A stretch of DNA of 64,000 nt from Microstegium vimineum (Eukaryota > Streptophyta > Magnoliopsida > Poales > Poaceae), in the NCBI GenBank assembly GCA_022036555.1, contig CM039126.1:26765935-26829934 (forward strand). The letters run 5' to 3'. Both the position numbers and the translations under genes were made by a program. Under the pieces are notes generated by a model. It was given only the letters and a program-made list of their open reading frames with translations. It was not told where the DNA came from and did not search any database. Below are positions 21,125-32,525 of this stretch, piece after piece. Position 1 is the stretch's first letter. Each line of letters begins with the position of its first letter.

Positions 21125-22392
21125 TGTTGATATTTGTTAACACAGACAGAGAAATCACTAGGAAGTAATCCGCAAGCGCACGGATATCGGTGAGCACTTC
21201 ACCCGGGAGATAGTCTAGAGTATCGTTATTTGTTTTTCCGCAGTGAGAAAGGGTGCATCTGACTAACCAAATCTATGCTATTAACCCTTAGGCTACAAAC
21301 AAGGTGATCTTGATATGAGCGATTAGAGAAGATTGCGACTGTAGTCTCATTCTAGTCTAGATAAGATATGAGTTATTATTCTATTAGGGAGAACCGTCGT
21401 GATAAGAGACACCTCAAAGGATGCTTAACACGCGGCCTATGAAACCCTACCAGTCCTTCTAACGGGATTGTGGGTTCCAAAGGTATCTACAGAATTGTCA
21501 CTTTCCGAGCTACTACCACAGATCCGGCTGGATAGGGGATATCTATGAGTATCTTAGTCCAAACACCACGTTTACGCTAGAGATGATTACCCAACTCTCT
21601 ATGCGAAGAGAATAAAGTAAACTCACAAACCAAAGAATAATAAAACAGAGAACTTACTAGAATTAGAAGTCGAATTACCGAAGAAATCCTAGGAGCAAGC
21701 CTCGGGTTAGGAGTCTTGATCCCTTCGATACAAACTGGAGAGGAGACACCGACAGGTCGGGCTTCTCCAATCCATACCTCCACTCTAACTCTCTTAATCT
21801 AGAAGAGTAAACTCTAATCTCACATAGAAACTAAGGATGTTTTCTCTTGAATGCTAAGCCCTAGAGAATAGACCCGTGAGGGATCTTCTCTGGCCAATCC
21901 TCTCTGGAAAATATGTAAATGAATAATGGATTGCCTTTAGCCAGGGGGCAGGGGTCCTCCTTATATAGCCCCCTCAAATGATCGTCAACCATCGGATGAA
22001 ACCGACCTTAATGGATGGTTTAGATTGAACCTCAAAGGTGGTGGAACCTCAAAGGTGCCCCCTCAAAGGTGATTGGCCACAGGCCCTGGACGGCCACCCT
22101 AGGGGGGAGGGCGCCCGCCCTACCCTAGTGACAGGTGGGCCCCTCCTTCCTCGGGGGTGGTTCTGGAGTCTTCTAGATTACTCTTTTTCGTACGGAGATG
22201 TTATGTGTCTACGTAATCCTTACATGTGGGCCTATTTTGCTATTTTGCAGTTGTCTCCTTGCAGAAACAAATAAACACCAAAACTCATGGATTTCTGTCA
22301 GTTAAAACCCTATGTCTAGGTGGTGTGTTGCAAATATATCCTTTCTTCTACTTAGTTCCACACTTAGAATTGATACTTAAGAGGTGTCAATA
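21125..22392 (-). mobile_element. Solo LTR of an Athila/Tat-like element
   Basis: 1268 bp beginning TGTTGATATT and ending GAGGTGTCAATA (expected CA changed to TA), with a perfect 5-bp target duplication GTTGC (21120-21124 and 22393-22397). There is no internal retroelement sequence, so the copy was reduced by LTR-LTR recombination. Its first 100 bp share the AATCCGCAAGCGCACGGAT block found in the LTRs of elements A, B and C, which places it in the same lineage and orientation. It lies in an intron of the TNP1-like gene. Confidence 0.88.
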
Positions 22393-22410
22393 GTTGCCTA
22401 CGATAAAATA

Positions 22411-24236
22411 TGCTATTTTTCTTGCTATTTTCAGGATTTCCATCAAATCCATATGAACCATCCTTTCTCTCGCAACTCCTTTAGGCTGCTGGTAGAGAAT
22501 TCATAGATTTGATGACAGTCCTGAAAACAGCAAGAAAAATTCCGTTTGGAGTTAACTCATACCTGTGTAGCCAGCAATGACTAACTTTTATTGAATTTAA
22601 GCATCAAATTGTATAGCTGAGGCCTAGCTATTTTGAATCTAGTCTGTGACGTCCTTGTACCCATTTCTATGTTGCTGATATAGCTTGATCTCTGGGTATG
22701 GCCAATGATGCAAACAACAATATATTACAGTGGCACTCTTATGCACTCTTATTTATGAACTCTTATGCAAATGTTTTTTTTCAATTTTTTCATGGCTGTT
22801 ATGAAGCCCATGTGGACAAAGCTTATGAACTCTTATCCATTCAATTTTTTTTAATTTTTTTTTCATGACTCTTATGCACTCTTATTTATGAACTCTTTGT
22901 ATGGCTGTGTTGCATGGACAAAGCTTGTACACATCCTTTCAGCAACAAGACCATCATATACCTCCTGATATGTGATGGCAACAGGCCTATGATGCAAACT
23001 TATTGAAAATATGAGGTGGCTACGATCTAATATGTGGTTTTTCTTGCTCTTTTCGGGACTGTCATCAAATCCATCCGAACCATCCATTCTCTTGCAACTC
23101 CTATAGGCTGGTTCTAGAGAATGGATGGACAGATGGATTCCATGGTTGTCTTGTATTTGGATTGGTATTTGTGTTGAGTTCATTTGGGGTTAATTCATAC
23201 CTGTGTAGTCACCAATGAACAACTTTTATTGAATTTAGGCACCAAATTCTATAGCTGAGGCCTACCTATTTTCAAACTAGCCTGTGATGTCTTTGTACCC
23301 ATTTCAGTGTTGCTGATACAGTTTGATCTTTTGCCATGAAACTTAGCCATACAGTGGTAGCACCATAGATGAACTATGGTACTGCAGTTGTATGGTTGTG
23401 TTTTATGGAGAAAGCTGAACTGGTCAGCACAATTGATAAGCTAAGCTGAGGCCATACATGTTGAATTTCAGAAAATGAGCACTTCCTATGTTACAATGAC
23501 AATTTTCTTGCACCACCTACACCCCCTTGTTGTCAATGATGCAAATGACTACTAATCTGAGGTGGACTTTTATGTTACTCTCATGTTTGTCATCAAATCA
23601 TGAGACACGTCCATACCTAAGTCACTTAGGTATTGACGTGTCCCATGGTTCCATGGCTACCATGATCTTGTGGAAGGTTGTATTGTTACTTGTTGCCACC
23701 AATGATGATTAGCATATAGTCCCGTTGGTTGGGACATGTTAGCTGAGGCAATTTGTTTGTTCCTTTTTTGGTTATGGCAATGATGATGAGCTTTGCTAGG
23801 TTTATTGATCTCCCCCTTGACGTCAATGATGCAAATGACTAATAATCTATGGTGGACTTTTATGTTACTCTCATGTTTGTCATCAAATCGTGGGAGACGT
23901 CCATACCCAAGTCACTTGGGTATGGACGTGTTCGACGGTTCCATGGCTACCATGATCTTGTGCAAGCTTGTATTGTTACTTGCTGCCACCAATGATGATT
24001 AGCATTTAGTCCTGTTGTTTGGGACATGTTAGCTGAGGCATTTGTTTCTTCCTGTTTGCGTTATGCCAATGATGATGAACTTTGCTAGGTATATTTATGG
24101 GTTGGCTAGATGATGACCTTGGCCTTTTGAGGAACTGGAGGTGTTTTTCATGGGTGGCATCAAGCCGTGTGAGACATCCATGCCAAGCTCCATGACTTGT
24201 GAGGATTTGATGGCTTGTATGGATGTCTCACATGGC
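22411..24236. repeat. Array of five diverged repeats, each forming a foldback
   Basis: Five repeats share an ATCAAATC/ATCAAGCC lead-in followed by an inverted repeat. (1) About 22414-22541: arms ~35 nt with a few mismatches. (2) 23080-23128: 13-nt perfect arms CCATCCATTCTCT. (3) 23599-23647: 24-nt arms, two mismatches, 1-nt spacer. (4) 23897-23929: 16-nt perfect arms ACGTCCATACCCAAGT, 1-nt spacer. (5) 24166-24236: arms ~20 nt around GTGAGACATCCAT. Repeats 1 and 2, and 3 and 4, are also tandem copies over several hundred bp. Everything lies in the large intron of the TNP1-like gene. Confidence 0.8.
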
Positions 24237-26175
24237 TCCATGTCGGTCATGATGTTTCTTAGCCACACTTAAGCCTAATCCTCCTTAAGCTCCAAGTCGA
24301 AGCACTTACAAAAAAAGGCAATTCTATCTGAGGCAAATATGTTGTACTAAACTTTTTTGTAACTAAGTATGATAGTTGCCTTGTTTTTTGAGAGGAACAT
24401 GGCTCCCGTCGGTTCCTAACAACCAATCATCCCGTCAGTTGCTAATAGCTAAATCTCATGGTCGTTGGACTTTTACAGACAAGGTTGGAAGTTGATGGTA
24501 AAGATGACCCAACAAAGAAAGCCTGTACCAACCTACTCCAATCTGGGGTACACCAAACTAGATATATGTTGAAGAAGAAGTACTTCACTGGTATGTCGGC
24601 TGATCAAGTACCTACTACTTCTCCTCTTCCGACAATGACTGATGAACAGTGGGAAGAACTCACGGCCAAGTGGTCTAGCCCAAGAGCGAAGGTACGTTGT
24701 GTCACATCACAACTTCTCTGTTCTTTCTATTTTGTCTGCAACTTATAAGTCTTCCTTTCAGGAAGTAGCTGCGAAGAACAAGGACAATCATTCCAAGGTC
24801 AAGCACCATCGGTCCACGGGATCTCGCAACTATGTCTCGCACTTGTACAAATATGTAAGTGCTCAGAAACTGACATTACACATTTTCTTTTTCTGTTTGT
24901 CGACATGAAAGCTAATTTTTATGAACTTTCTAAAACTAAATAAAGCGTGAGAAAAACAATGTCGCTTCAGACGATGCAGTGGAGATATTCAAGGCATTAC
25001 ATACTAGCAAGACAAAGGGTATGACTGATCAAGTCAAGGAGACAGTGGTAAGTCTGACACATCATTGCTCGATATGTTGATTAGTACATGTCAATTTATA
25101 TTCATAATTGGTTGTTGGATGGGACTAACACATTGCTTGTGTGCTACTTAAAACACTAAATGTGTCTGGTCAATTTAATGTAAATTCAGCTCAAGTTGTA
25201 TGATGATTTTCATATTTGTGGTTATATCCATGCTGCAATGGGAAGTTATTGGATAGGATGTTCACATCTTTAAAGTGTCATGACAAGTTAATGTAAATTT
25301 AGCTATAGTGCTCACAGACACACACTTTTATCTGATAATTTCCATACATTTGCTTGAAATATGTATTCTCTGATGATTTACATATCTTTGCTTGTAACTT
25401 AGATTTTGTATAATGAACTTATCATTTTTGCATCTCTGTACTATAGGCTGCCATGGAAACTATGTTAGCTGAACCTGCTCAAGGTTTAGAGACTCCAAGA
25501 TCTAGTACTGAAGTTGTTTCCAAGGTCCTGTCTCAAACCAGTGCTGCTTCTACATTCCTGAAGAATGCTGGTCTTGAAACTCCAGGGTCAAAATCAGCTG
25601 CAAGAGAAGTGCAACTTCGGGAATAGCTAAACGAAGAGAAGGCATGGGCTGATCTTCTTGAACGAGAAGTGGACACCCTGAAGAAGAAAGGTCAAGAAAC
25701 AGAAGAAACATTATCAAAGACCCAAGAACAGGTGCTCAGGACCCAGTAAGAGATGGAGGAGTTCAAGAAGAAACAGGAAGCCAATGATCAGATCCTTAAG
25801 GCCATCTTGAACCTCAACTCAGGTAATAGAGGTACTTAGCTCATTTGTTCTTTCCTGCTGGGCTCCTCTTGCAGTGCTTGTGGACTTTGTTAATTGTCGT
25901 CGTCACTTGTGAACTTGTGTACTATTGGATTGAGGTTATTTGGGTGGTGAAACAATAATGACTGAGTTTCAACATGGGGTTCCCATGTGTTTGGGAACTT
26001 CGTTGTATTATAAACATTGAATTTGTGAAGTATGAGCCAGTTTGTGGAATAATATTTGTGATGTATGAATCCGTTCATTCTTGTGAACTATTTTGGAATG
26101 ATTTGCTGTGAGTGGGCATGAATGTGGATAAAATCAGTGACAAATCTGTCATTTTTTATGACAAAAACTGAAAAC

Positions 26176-26613
26176 CACGTGTCCACCTCATAGAGATACA
26201 CGTGGCAAAATCTCCGGTTAACACGTGGCAACAACACATCATTGCACGTGTCAGCGTCGTAGCGAACCACGTGTCGAACTCAGAGAGAAACACGTGTCGA
26301 ACTCACAGCCTGACATGTGGCAACCTCACAGTGCGACACGTGGCAGTCCCTAAGCGACACACGTGGCCAACATATAAAGAAACACGTGTTGAACTCACAG
26401 AGTGACACATGTCGAACTCACTGTGCGACACGTGGCAACCTCACTGCGTAACACGTGGCATTCCTCGCAGCGTGACACATGGCAGTCCCTAAGTGGGACA
26501 TGTGGCAAACATAGGGAGAAACACGTGGCGAACTCACAGGTTACCACGTTGTGACCTCACAGCGTGACACATGTCGACCTATGCAGCATACACGTGTACT
26601 CTCAACGCCGGCT
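26176..26613. repeat. 23-bp-phased array of 19 CACGTG-type hexamers
   Basis: Hexamers start at 26176, 26199, 26222, 26245, 26268, 26291, 26314, 26337, 26360, 26383, 26406, 26429, 26452, 26476, 26499, 26522, 26545, 26568 and 26591. Spacing is 23 bp throughout, with a single 24. Thirteen are exact CACGTG. Five are CATGTG or CACATG, and one is CACGTT. The flanks are also repetitive (GTCGAACTCACAG, GGCAACCTCAC). The array ends about 210 bp from the CACTA-1 terminus, where CACTA elements keep subterminal transposase-binding repeats. CACGTG is also the plant G-box core. Confidence 0.9.
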
Positions 26614-26824
26614 AAAACAGATCTGTGACGGTGCAAAAATCATCACTGATGAAATGATATCTATGACGAAAGTTTTAAAAATCGTCACTACTTTATATCT
26701 ATGACGCGACAAAGATGACAAACAGAATTTCATTATAAACTCGTCACAAAAATGTGTCCATGACGTTTTTGGGATTTTCCATTACAAAAGTGGAGCGTCA
26801 TGGATGTGAGATTTTCTTGTAGTG
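26614..26824. repeat. CACTA-1 terminal region and TIR
   Basis: Contains repeated TGACG/CGTCA motifs (for example about 26622, 26662, 26684, 26701 and 26761) and ends with the terminal inverted repeat ATTTTCTTGTAGTG. The next base is the start of copia-3 gag sequence. Confidence 0.85.
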
Positions 26825-27022
26825 TACGGTACGTGTCAAAGAGTCTGGACTTGATCTGAGGATTTCCCTCATGATATATTAAGAGTGTTTGCCAGATCTC
26901 TCGTGCCATAGTGAGATTCAAAACTCGTTCAAACTCAGGAAGAGATAAACTCGAGAAGAGGATGCTACGGGCTCTTACATTTGACGCATGTTACGTGATT
27001 TGGGCTTGGGTGATCCGAGCAC
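26825..27022 (-). pseudogene. copia-3 gag fragment (UBN2/DUF4219-like)
   Basis: The minus-strand translation includes MAREIWQTLLIYHEGNPQIK followed by SRLFDTYRT, the conserved A-x-E-I-W-x-T-L...HEG block of copia gag. It stops abruptly at the CACTA-1 terminus (26824). An in-frame stop lies between this block and the element B junction. It is the downstream continuation of 35206-35397. Confidence 0.75.
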
Positions 27023-28626
27023 TATTGACATCTCTTAACGTCCTTATCAAAGTAGAAATATTTCTATTTCTAATAATGGTGCCAAAAATAGTTAACCACC
27101 TCTCATGCCACTTAAGCCAAGTTGTCATCCTCAGCATGGCACAGAGATGCGTAATTGAAATATGCATTTGCTCCTCTAATAAATATAAATGTGTTTCTTC
27201 AAGCGCACAGATTATACCGAAGTAGTATTTTAACCAGGAGTATTCCAGGTATCGTTATTTATATTTTTACCACTGGGAAGGGACACTAAGGAATAAATGA
27301 GGAATGAGTATCACTGTATGTTAATGGAGAGTTTTCATCTATCTCTCTCAATACAGGATAAATGTCACATAAGATATAGATAATGAATGAATAGTGACAA
27401 AAGATAAATATATTGATCAGCATATATAGCCACATAATATAATGCTAAGCACCTCAATAGATATTCTAGCAAGTCATTAGCATGGAATTAGGACGAACTA
27501 CAAAGATATTTCCTACGTCATTCTTAACTATACAGTCTAGCATATTATGATTAGTGCAGTTATACTTGGCAATCATAGCGAGATAAGATTATAGTCATGC
27601 ATAGTGAGATTACTAAGGAAGATAAGAAACATAGCAATTATTTCTCCATAATGGTTCCGCTCTGCCTTCCCTATAAACGGGAGGAGGACTACAAAGGACT
27701 CAACAGGACTGTCACTCCCGCGATCTACCTCACGATCTGGAATATAGGGTACAGTCGTAGATAAATACGGTCTAGGCACCACGCCTACACAATACTTATC
27801 ATTTACCCATAGTACTGATGGATAAACTCTATATGATCCTAAACATGAATATAGTTCAGATCTAACTAAGCCAAGCATATAATCATAATAAACTAAGAAA
27901 AATATAACTGAGAACATAATAGAATAGAGTAAAGTCATAAACAATATAATGAAGTAGAGCAAAGTCATATTCATAATATTGAAGAACAATTGAAGAACTA
28001 GAGAGAGAATTACCAAGAATCCTCTTGACAGATCCAGAAACCAATCGAAGATTGACTCCTAGTTCTAATCCTATATAGCTATGCTAAACTAGAGATCTAG
28101 TTAATGTGGTGACTCTAGGGCTTGATCAGGGACTTCTCCTCTTGAGATGGATATTGAATAATGAAATTAGGTCTTCTCCTCAGGGTTAGGGGCCTTCCTT
28201 ATATAGCCTCCTCAAATGAACGTTGGTCGTCAGATCAAACCGACCTTAATGGAGGGCTTAGATGCAACCTCAAAGGCGGTGGAGGGGGGATCCACGAGGT
28301 GGCCTGTGATTGGCCAATAGCCTAGGGCGGCCACCCCAGGGGGTAGGGTGGGCGCCCTGCCCCTGGTCCCGCTGGCCCTCTCGTTTCTTCCTGCGCCTTC
28401 TTGACCCTTCTAGACTATTCTTTTTCCTCCGGATGATAATTATCTCTATGTAATGCTTACATGTGGGCCTATCCTCCATATTTCCTAATATCCCCCTGCA
28501 GAAACAGACATTCACCAAAACTCGTGGAATTCTATTAATATAAACCCTATTTCTAGCTATTGGTTTCATTTAGATCCTTATCCTTGTTTAGTTGACGGTT
28601 GAATTTGGTATTTAAGACCATCAACA
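27023..28626 (-). repeat. 3' LTR of element B
   Basis: 1604 bp. The left end reads TATTGACATC (the G of TG has become A) and the right end is CCATCAACA. It contains about 280 bp (about 27260-27530) that is missing from the 5' LTR. Confidence 0.9.
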
Positions 28627-28645
28627 ACTCCCCCAAGCTTACCTT
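28627..28645 (-). other. Polypurine tract of element B
   Basis: Read on the minus strand it is GGTAAGCTTGGGGGAGT, directly against the 3' LTR, the position where plus-strand DNA synthesis starts. A copy of its core AGCTTGGGGGAG recurs internally at 30293-30312. Confidence 0.85.
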
Positions 28646-30866
28646 TTTCTCATCCCTGAGCAAAGATAGACTCAGTGATGGATCAGGAGTTTCTACAATG
28701 CTTTCATGCCTTAAAAGTGCACATGCTTTCAAATAAGATCTCATCTTCGGGTCAGATCAACTATTAAGACTTACAACTTACTCATTTTACCTTCCACCAT
28801 GGGGCTTGTAACCGTCACCTGTATCTTGAGTAGTTGAGAGATAGGACGGTCAAGTCAAGTGCCATGTCTCTGGGTCTTTGATCAACTATAGCTCCGAAGT
28901 TTTTGTAGATTTTCAAAATAAAACTCAGAAATTCCATGTATGACTCTAAAAAATCTTTCCTTTGTGGTATTTCTGGATCCTCACCAAGGCATTGATGGTG
29001 TATGCCTTTTAAGATGTGGCATAGTTCCATCTCTCTTCCTCTCATCCTACTTCTAAGGCTATTGATATCTGGAGCTTATAGGTGGGAGATAGAGTATACA
29101 TACTTACAAGACATATATTGCATAGTCAAACCATGGATCCAAAGGAACAAGTCATGGTATTTGATGTGCATGTGTGGCGAATGAATGGTATTTGACGATG
29201 ATGGTGGTAGTGATGATGATGATAACAGAGGTGAAAGTCTAATTCTACTTTTGCTCCCTTTGATGGATTTTTTCTCGTATTTGGAACCTTTGAAGGAATG
29301 AGATGCTCAATATATAAATATATATATATATCAAGTGGGTATCTTGTACCCCTAATTCTACTGTTGGACACTTGCCCATTTTTACCTCTCTTCTCACTTT
29401 TTTATTTTCCGAGGTAGGCGGACACTTGCCCCTTTTTATTTCCTCGTCTCTTTTTTTAGAGCACTCATCCTTGTTTGAGCAATAAAGCAAAAGTGACTCG
29501 AGTATTTATTTCATAGGGAAAATAGGAATAGGAGAATATATTATGTTCTTATTCTCTCCCGGATTAGGAGAGAATATTTTTGGGTGGATCTGGAGATGGA
29601 AATGAGTGGATGTATGTGGATGCATACTTCTGAGATAGAAGCAGCGTGTATGGGTGGAGTGTACGTGAATCCTGATTCAGATCACATGACTAGCTCCTAA
29701 GGGTCTACACATCTTGACCACACTCAATGCTCATAAGTAGTATGTAAATATGTGGTTTCCTAATCTAGTAAGCATGTATATATGGTTGTGGTAGGAATTT
29801 AAACTCTCGTCATACAAGAACTCATCATGCAACATTTTTAAAGGTTTTCAAAAGATAAAATTCTCCAGAATTCTAGTATCTCTAGGAACAGATAAATAGC
29901 AACTCAAACCTTTCCATATTGTATCCATCAACGACTTAGTCTTTAGATCGGGTACTCTTCCCACAAGTTCAAGTTTAGAGAAAAATTTAAATCATAACAG
30001 TTATGCCTAAACTTGAGAGAGAGTTCAAATGTGAAAACTAGGTACTTCAAAGAAATTACGACAGAGCAACTATTCATCATCTCCATATTAAGAGTTTATT
30101 ATTGGGGTTTATTTTAGCATAGCTACTTTATTTTATTCTCTCCTTATTAGCAAACTTATAAACTAAGCAAAAACATATAAGAGGGAAAATATTTATTGGG
30201 TTTTTTATGATTATGCATCTTTTTATTTTTAGCAAAGTATAGATATTATAAAAACTGGTAGGTAGAAATACTTAGCTGAGTATGGAGGTGCTCTCCCCCA
30301 AGCTAGATTTTGACGTAATTTCTTCTAATGTAACTGGCAGGTGGCAGAGGTGTCCTTGTCCTGTCAGAGCACTCTGACAGTGGGTAGGATGTCCTCTGGT
30401 TGCTGTTCTCCTTTGATCCTTGAATTCTGTGAAGCTCAAATAGACAACAAAGCTTGTGGAACTGATTAAGTGTTAGTCATAAATCTCTAGCCTTGATCAT
30501 GTCAAGCTTGCTCTATTGGATGTTATTATTTAGCAGGATCATAAACTCACTATTGTTATATTTTTATTTTATAAGAAAAAAACTTATATTTATTTATTTT
30601 TATGCCACCCCAGCGAATATACTTATGGGTTTTATGCCATGAGTCTATTCACATGGGGCTTAACAGTTTTAAATATTTTTATTTTCTTTTTAAGATAGTG
30701 TAAACATGATTAACTATTTAGGGAAAGTAAATAATTGAGGGAAAAAGGGATAACTACTAAGTGTTACCTTTTGGCACGACGTTCGGTGGTTTAAGTCCTT
30801 CGAACAGGACTCCTTACGTCCTTAGTTGTCCTAGGGCTCGTCGAACGGCGTAGCTGGTGCCTCCGG
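28646..30866 (-). other. Non-coding 3' region of element B with an internal PPT-like copy
   Basis: No credible frame. It aligns in patches with 59434-61040 of element C (for example about 29030-29180 with about 59750-59900, and 29640-29800 with 60180-60340), so it is a conserved part of the family rather than random DNA. At 30293-30312 the minus strand repeats AGCTTGGGGGAG, identical to the core of the terminal PPT. Confidence 0.65.
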
Positions 30867-31142
30867 CTATGTTTCTTCTCCTGCTATGATTTCTTTTTCT
30901 TTCCACACTCGTGTTGGTGTTGTGGCCTCCTTAGGACAAGCCCTCTTTTCTAGATACTTATTAAAATTGAAGGGACATACCTTTATTTCTTCCCATGATT
31001 CTCCGCTTTCTTGCCTATGGTAGTCATAGAATGATCTTTCATTTCCCAACCTTGGAGTTGGTGGTGTGTTCGGCCTAGAGAGTGGAGTTGCATATATTGA
31101 CTCTTCTTCTTCTTCAGGGTATCTTTCTTTATATCTTGACAC
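30867..31142 (-). CDS. Small charged ORF after the second protease of element B
   Basis: 91 codons, MSRYKERYPEEEEESIY..., rich in Glu, Arg and Pro, with the segment KVCPFNFNKYLEKRACPKEA. It starts 4 bp after the stop of the second protease frame, so it may be the out-of-frame tail of the same polyprotein. I do not recognise it. It sits where an autonomous relative would begin reverse transcriptase. Confidence 0.35.
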   Translation of the reverse strand: MSRYKERYPEEEEESIYATPLSRPNTPPTPRLGNERSFYDYHRQESGESWEEIKVCPFNFNKYLEKRACPKEATTPTRVWKEKEIIAGEET

Positions 31143-31145
31143 TTC

Positions 31146-31709
31146 TCATTTATAGTTTGTCCATCCGTCCTTGGTGTTCTGCTTCTTCTGGTTGCGGTAG
31201 CGACATCTTCTTCTTGTTCTATTCTGCTTAGATTCTTCAATAATATAGTTAGCATTAAAGTAACGACGTACCTTCTCAGAGGGGAAGTGTAGGTGCACTT
31301 CTCCTGTCCCAATGTAGATGATATCTTTGGTGGTGCTTACGAACGGTCTTCCAAGGATGATAGGTGGATCATAATCATCTTCTCCCATATCAACGACTAG
31401 GAAGTCTGTAGGGATGAAGTGGTCGTCAATTTGGATGGGGGCATCTTTTGCTATGCCTTCGACGATGCAACATGTCTGATCTGCCATCTGGAGTTGGGTG
31501 TATGTTGGATGTAGTGGCATTGTGCCATACAGAAACTCATAGGTTAATTTGGCCATAATGTTGATGCCCGATCTGGTGTCATAGATTGCTTTCTGGAATG
31601 AGCATCTATTAATTATGCATTCAATGGTTAGGACACCTAGGTCATCTTTCTTGATGAGATGAGGTGACTTGATTTGGTGATCTTGATTATTGGGAATTGC
31701 ATTGACCAT
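31146..31709 (-). pseudogene. Second aspartic-protease-like domain of element B
   Basis: The 187-codon frame has the retropepsin layout: YDTRSGINIM (Asp about residue 44), LQMADQTCCIVEG, a flap region, and PPIILGRPFVSTTK, then a basic tail. In element A the same domain reads CDLGSGINIM. Here the active-site loop is altered (DTRSG, with Arg where Gly/Ser is expected), so catalysis is doubtful although the frame is open. It is the better match to the protease of element A and follows the first protease domain in tandem. Confidence 0.7.
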
Positions 31710-31724
31710 CTTTGCTGATTTTGT

Positions 31725-32525
31725 CTATACTTGCTTCTTGTTCTTGTTTTGTTTGTTCCTCCTATTGGTCCTCTTTCTTGGCTCATATTGGGGTTGTTCA
31801 GAAGATTGTAGGGTCTTGTTCTTGAAGGAAAATGTCTCCTTCTTCCCTTTGATGAAGAAACTGATCTTGGCAGCGCTAGCGTAGATGACAGCTCCAGCAG
31901 TGTTCAAGAGTGGCCTTCCTAAGATGATGGGTGACCTCTCATCAACACCGGTCTCTGTCACCATGAAGTCTGCTGGGACATATAAGGTACCAATCCGGAC
32001 ACAGATATATTTTAATATTCCTCTTGGGTAGCACAGTGTCTGATCTGCAAGCTGCAAACATAGGGTTGTATCTAATAAAGGATAATTAAAGAATTTTTCA
32101 TAGATTACTCTGGGCATGATATTGACGCTTGCTCCAAAGTCGCAAAGTCCTTCAGGAAAGTCCATGGTGCCAATGGAGATTGGGATGACGGGTCGTCCTG
32201 GATCTCCTTTCTTGGTTGGCAGAGAGTCGTTACACCACTCTTCTGTAGGGTTGTTCCAATAAGCACCTGCATCAAATATGTCTACAAGATTTGCAGATTT
32301 TAATCCTTCCGGTTGTGATGGAATACCGGAGTTAGTGGTAGGAACTGCAACAACTATTTGATTTAGCTGAGATTCAATCATTTTATTAAAGCTAATTTGG
32401 TTCTTGATGGCAATAGAAACATTATCCATCCTATTATTTATAGTTTCTAGTATTTTATCATTGGATGCTAATTTCTTAGACATGTTATCCATCAATTTTC
32501 CTTGATTAGACACTAACTCTCTCAA
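31725..32525 (-). CDS. First aspartic protease domain of element B
   Basis: 266-codon open frame. The N-terminal part (~residues 1-60) is helical, with repeated Asn/Ser/Lys (DKILETINNRMDNVSIAIK). The retropepsin domain follows with CDFGASVNIM (Asp about residue 129), LQLADQTLCYPRG and the C-terminal SPIILGRPLLNT block, then a basic tail. The D-F-G-A-S loop is a plausible active form of the D-[LFT]-G-[AS] motif. It probably belongs to the gag polyprotein and is separated from gag only by stops and a frameshift upstream (32526-32700). Role: cleavage of the gag precursor. Confidence 0.75.
   Translation of the reverse strand: MRELVSNQGKLMDNMSKKLASNDKILETINNRMDNVSIAIKNQISFNKMIESQLNQIVVAVPTTNSGIPSQPEGLKSANLVDIFDAGAYWNNPTEEWCNDSLPTKKGDPGRPVIPISIGTMDFPEGLCDFGASVNIMPRVIYEKFFNYPLLDTTLCLQLADQTLCYPRGILKYICVRIGTLYVPADFMVTETGVDERSPIILGRPLLNTAGAVIYASAAKISFFIKGKKETFSFKNKTLQSSEQPQYEPRKRTNRRNKQNKNKKQV

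Larger units (their letters stand above)
19770..25839 (+). pseudogene. TNP1-like (Ptta/En/Spm, PF03004-type) transposase of CACTA-1
   Basis: Seven coding blocks follow splice signals: about 19770-19989, 20111-20370, 20590-20838, 24478-24691, 24762-24854, 24946-25047 and 25447-25839. They read ENYEKLQDLQVAKNRR; a basic KRGRPSKKK AT-hook-like patch; RRLPIQIAQGKKRPEKP; KKACTNLLQSGVHQTRYML; TGSRNYVSHLYKY; VEIFKALHTSKTKGM; and a C-terminal coiled coil. This is the domain order of plant En/Spm TNP1-type proteins, which bind subterminal repeats of the transposon. Stops are seen in block 2 (TAA after PPSMA), in block 3 (TAG near its end) and in the last block (TAG 25624, TAA 25747). The 3.6-kb intron between blocks 3 and 4 holds the solo LTR and the foldback array. 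Confidence 0.8.
11863..26824 (+). mobile_element. CACTA (En/Spm) transposon CACTA-1, right part
   Basis: The right end at 26811-26824 reads ATTTTCTTGTAGTG, the inverse of the CACTACAAGAAAAT terminus of many plant CACTA elements. It is preceded by short TGACG/CGTCA-containing subterminal repeats and by a TNP1-like transposase gene. The sequence beyond 26824 is copia gag, so this is the real edge; TAC at 26825-26827 is the expected 3-bp target duplication. No left CACTAC terminus is visible, because element A (minus strand, running off the left edge) was inserted into CACTA-1. The left end and any TNP2 gene are therefore expected left of the window. The element is large and carries extra genes. 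Confidence 0.7.

Noticed and set aside
26176..26613. Regularly spaced repeats resembling a CRISPR array
   Set aside because: The repeats are 23 bp without unique spacers, the genome is a plant, and the array lies in a CACTA end.
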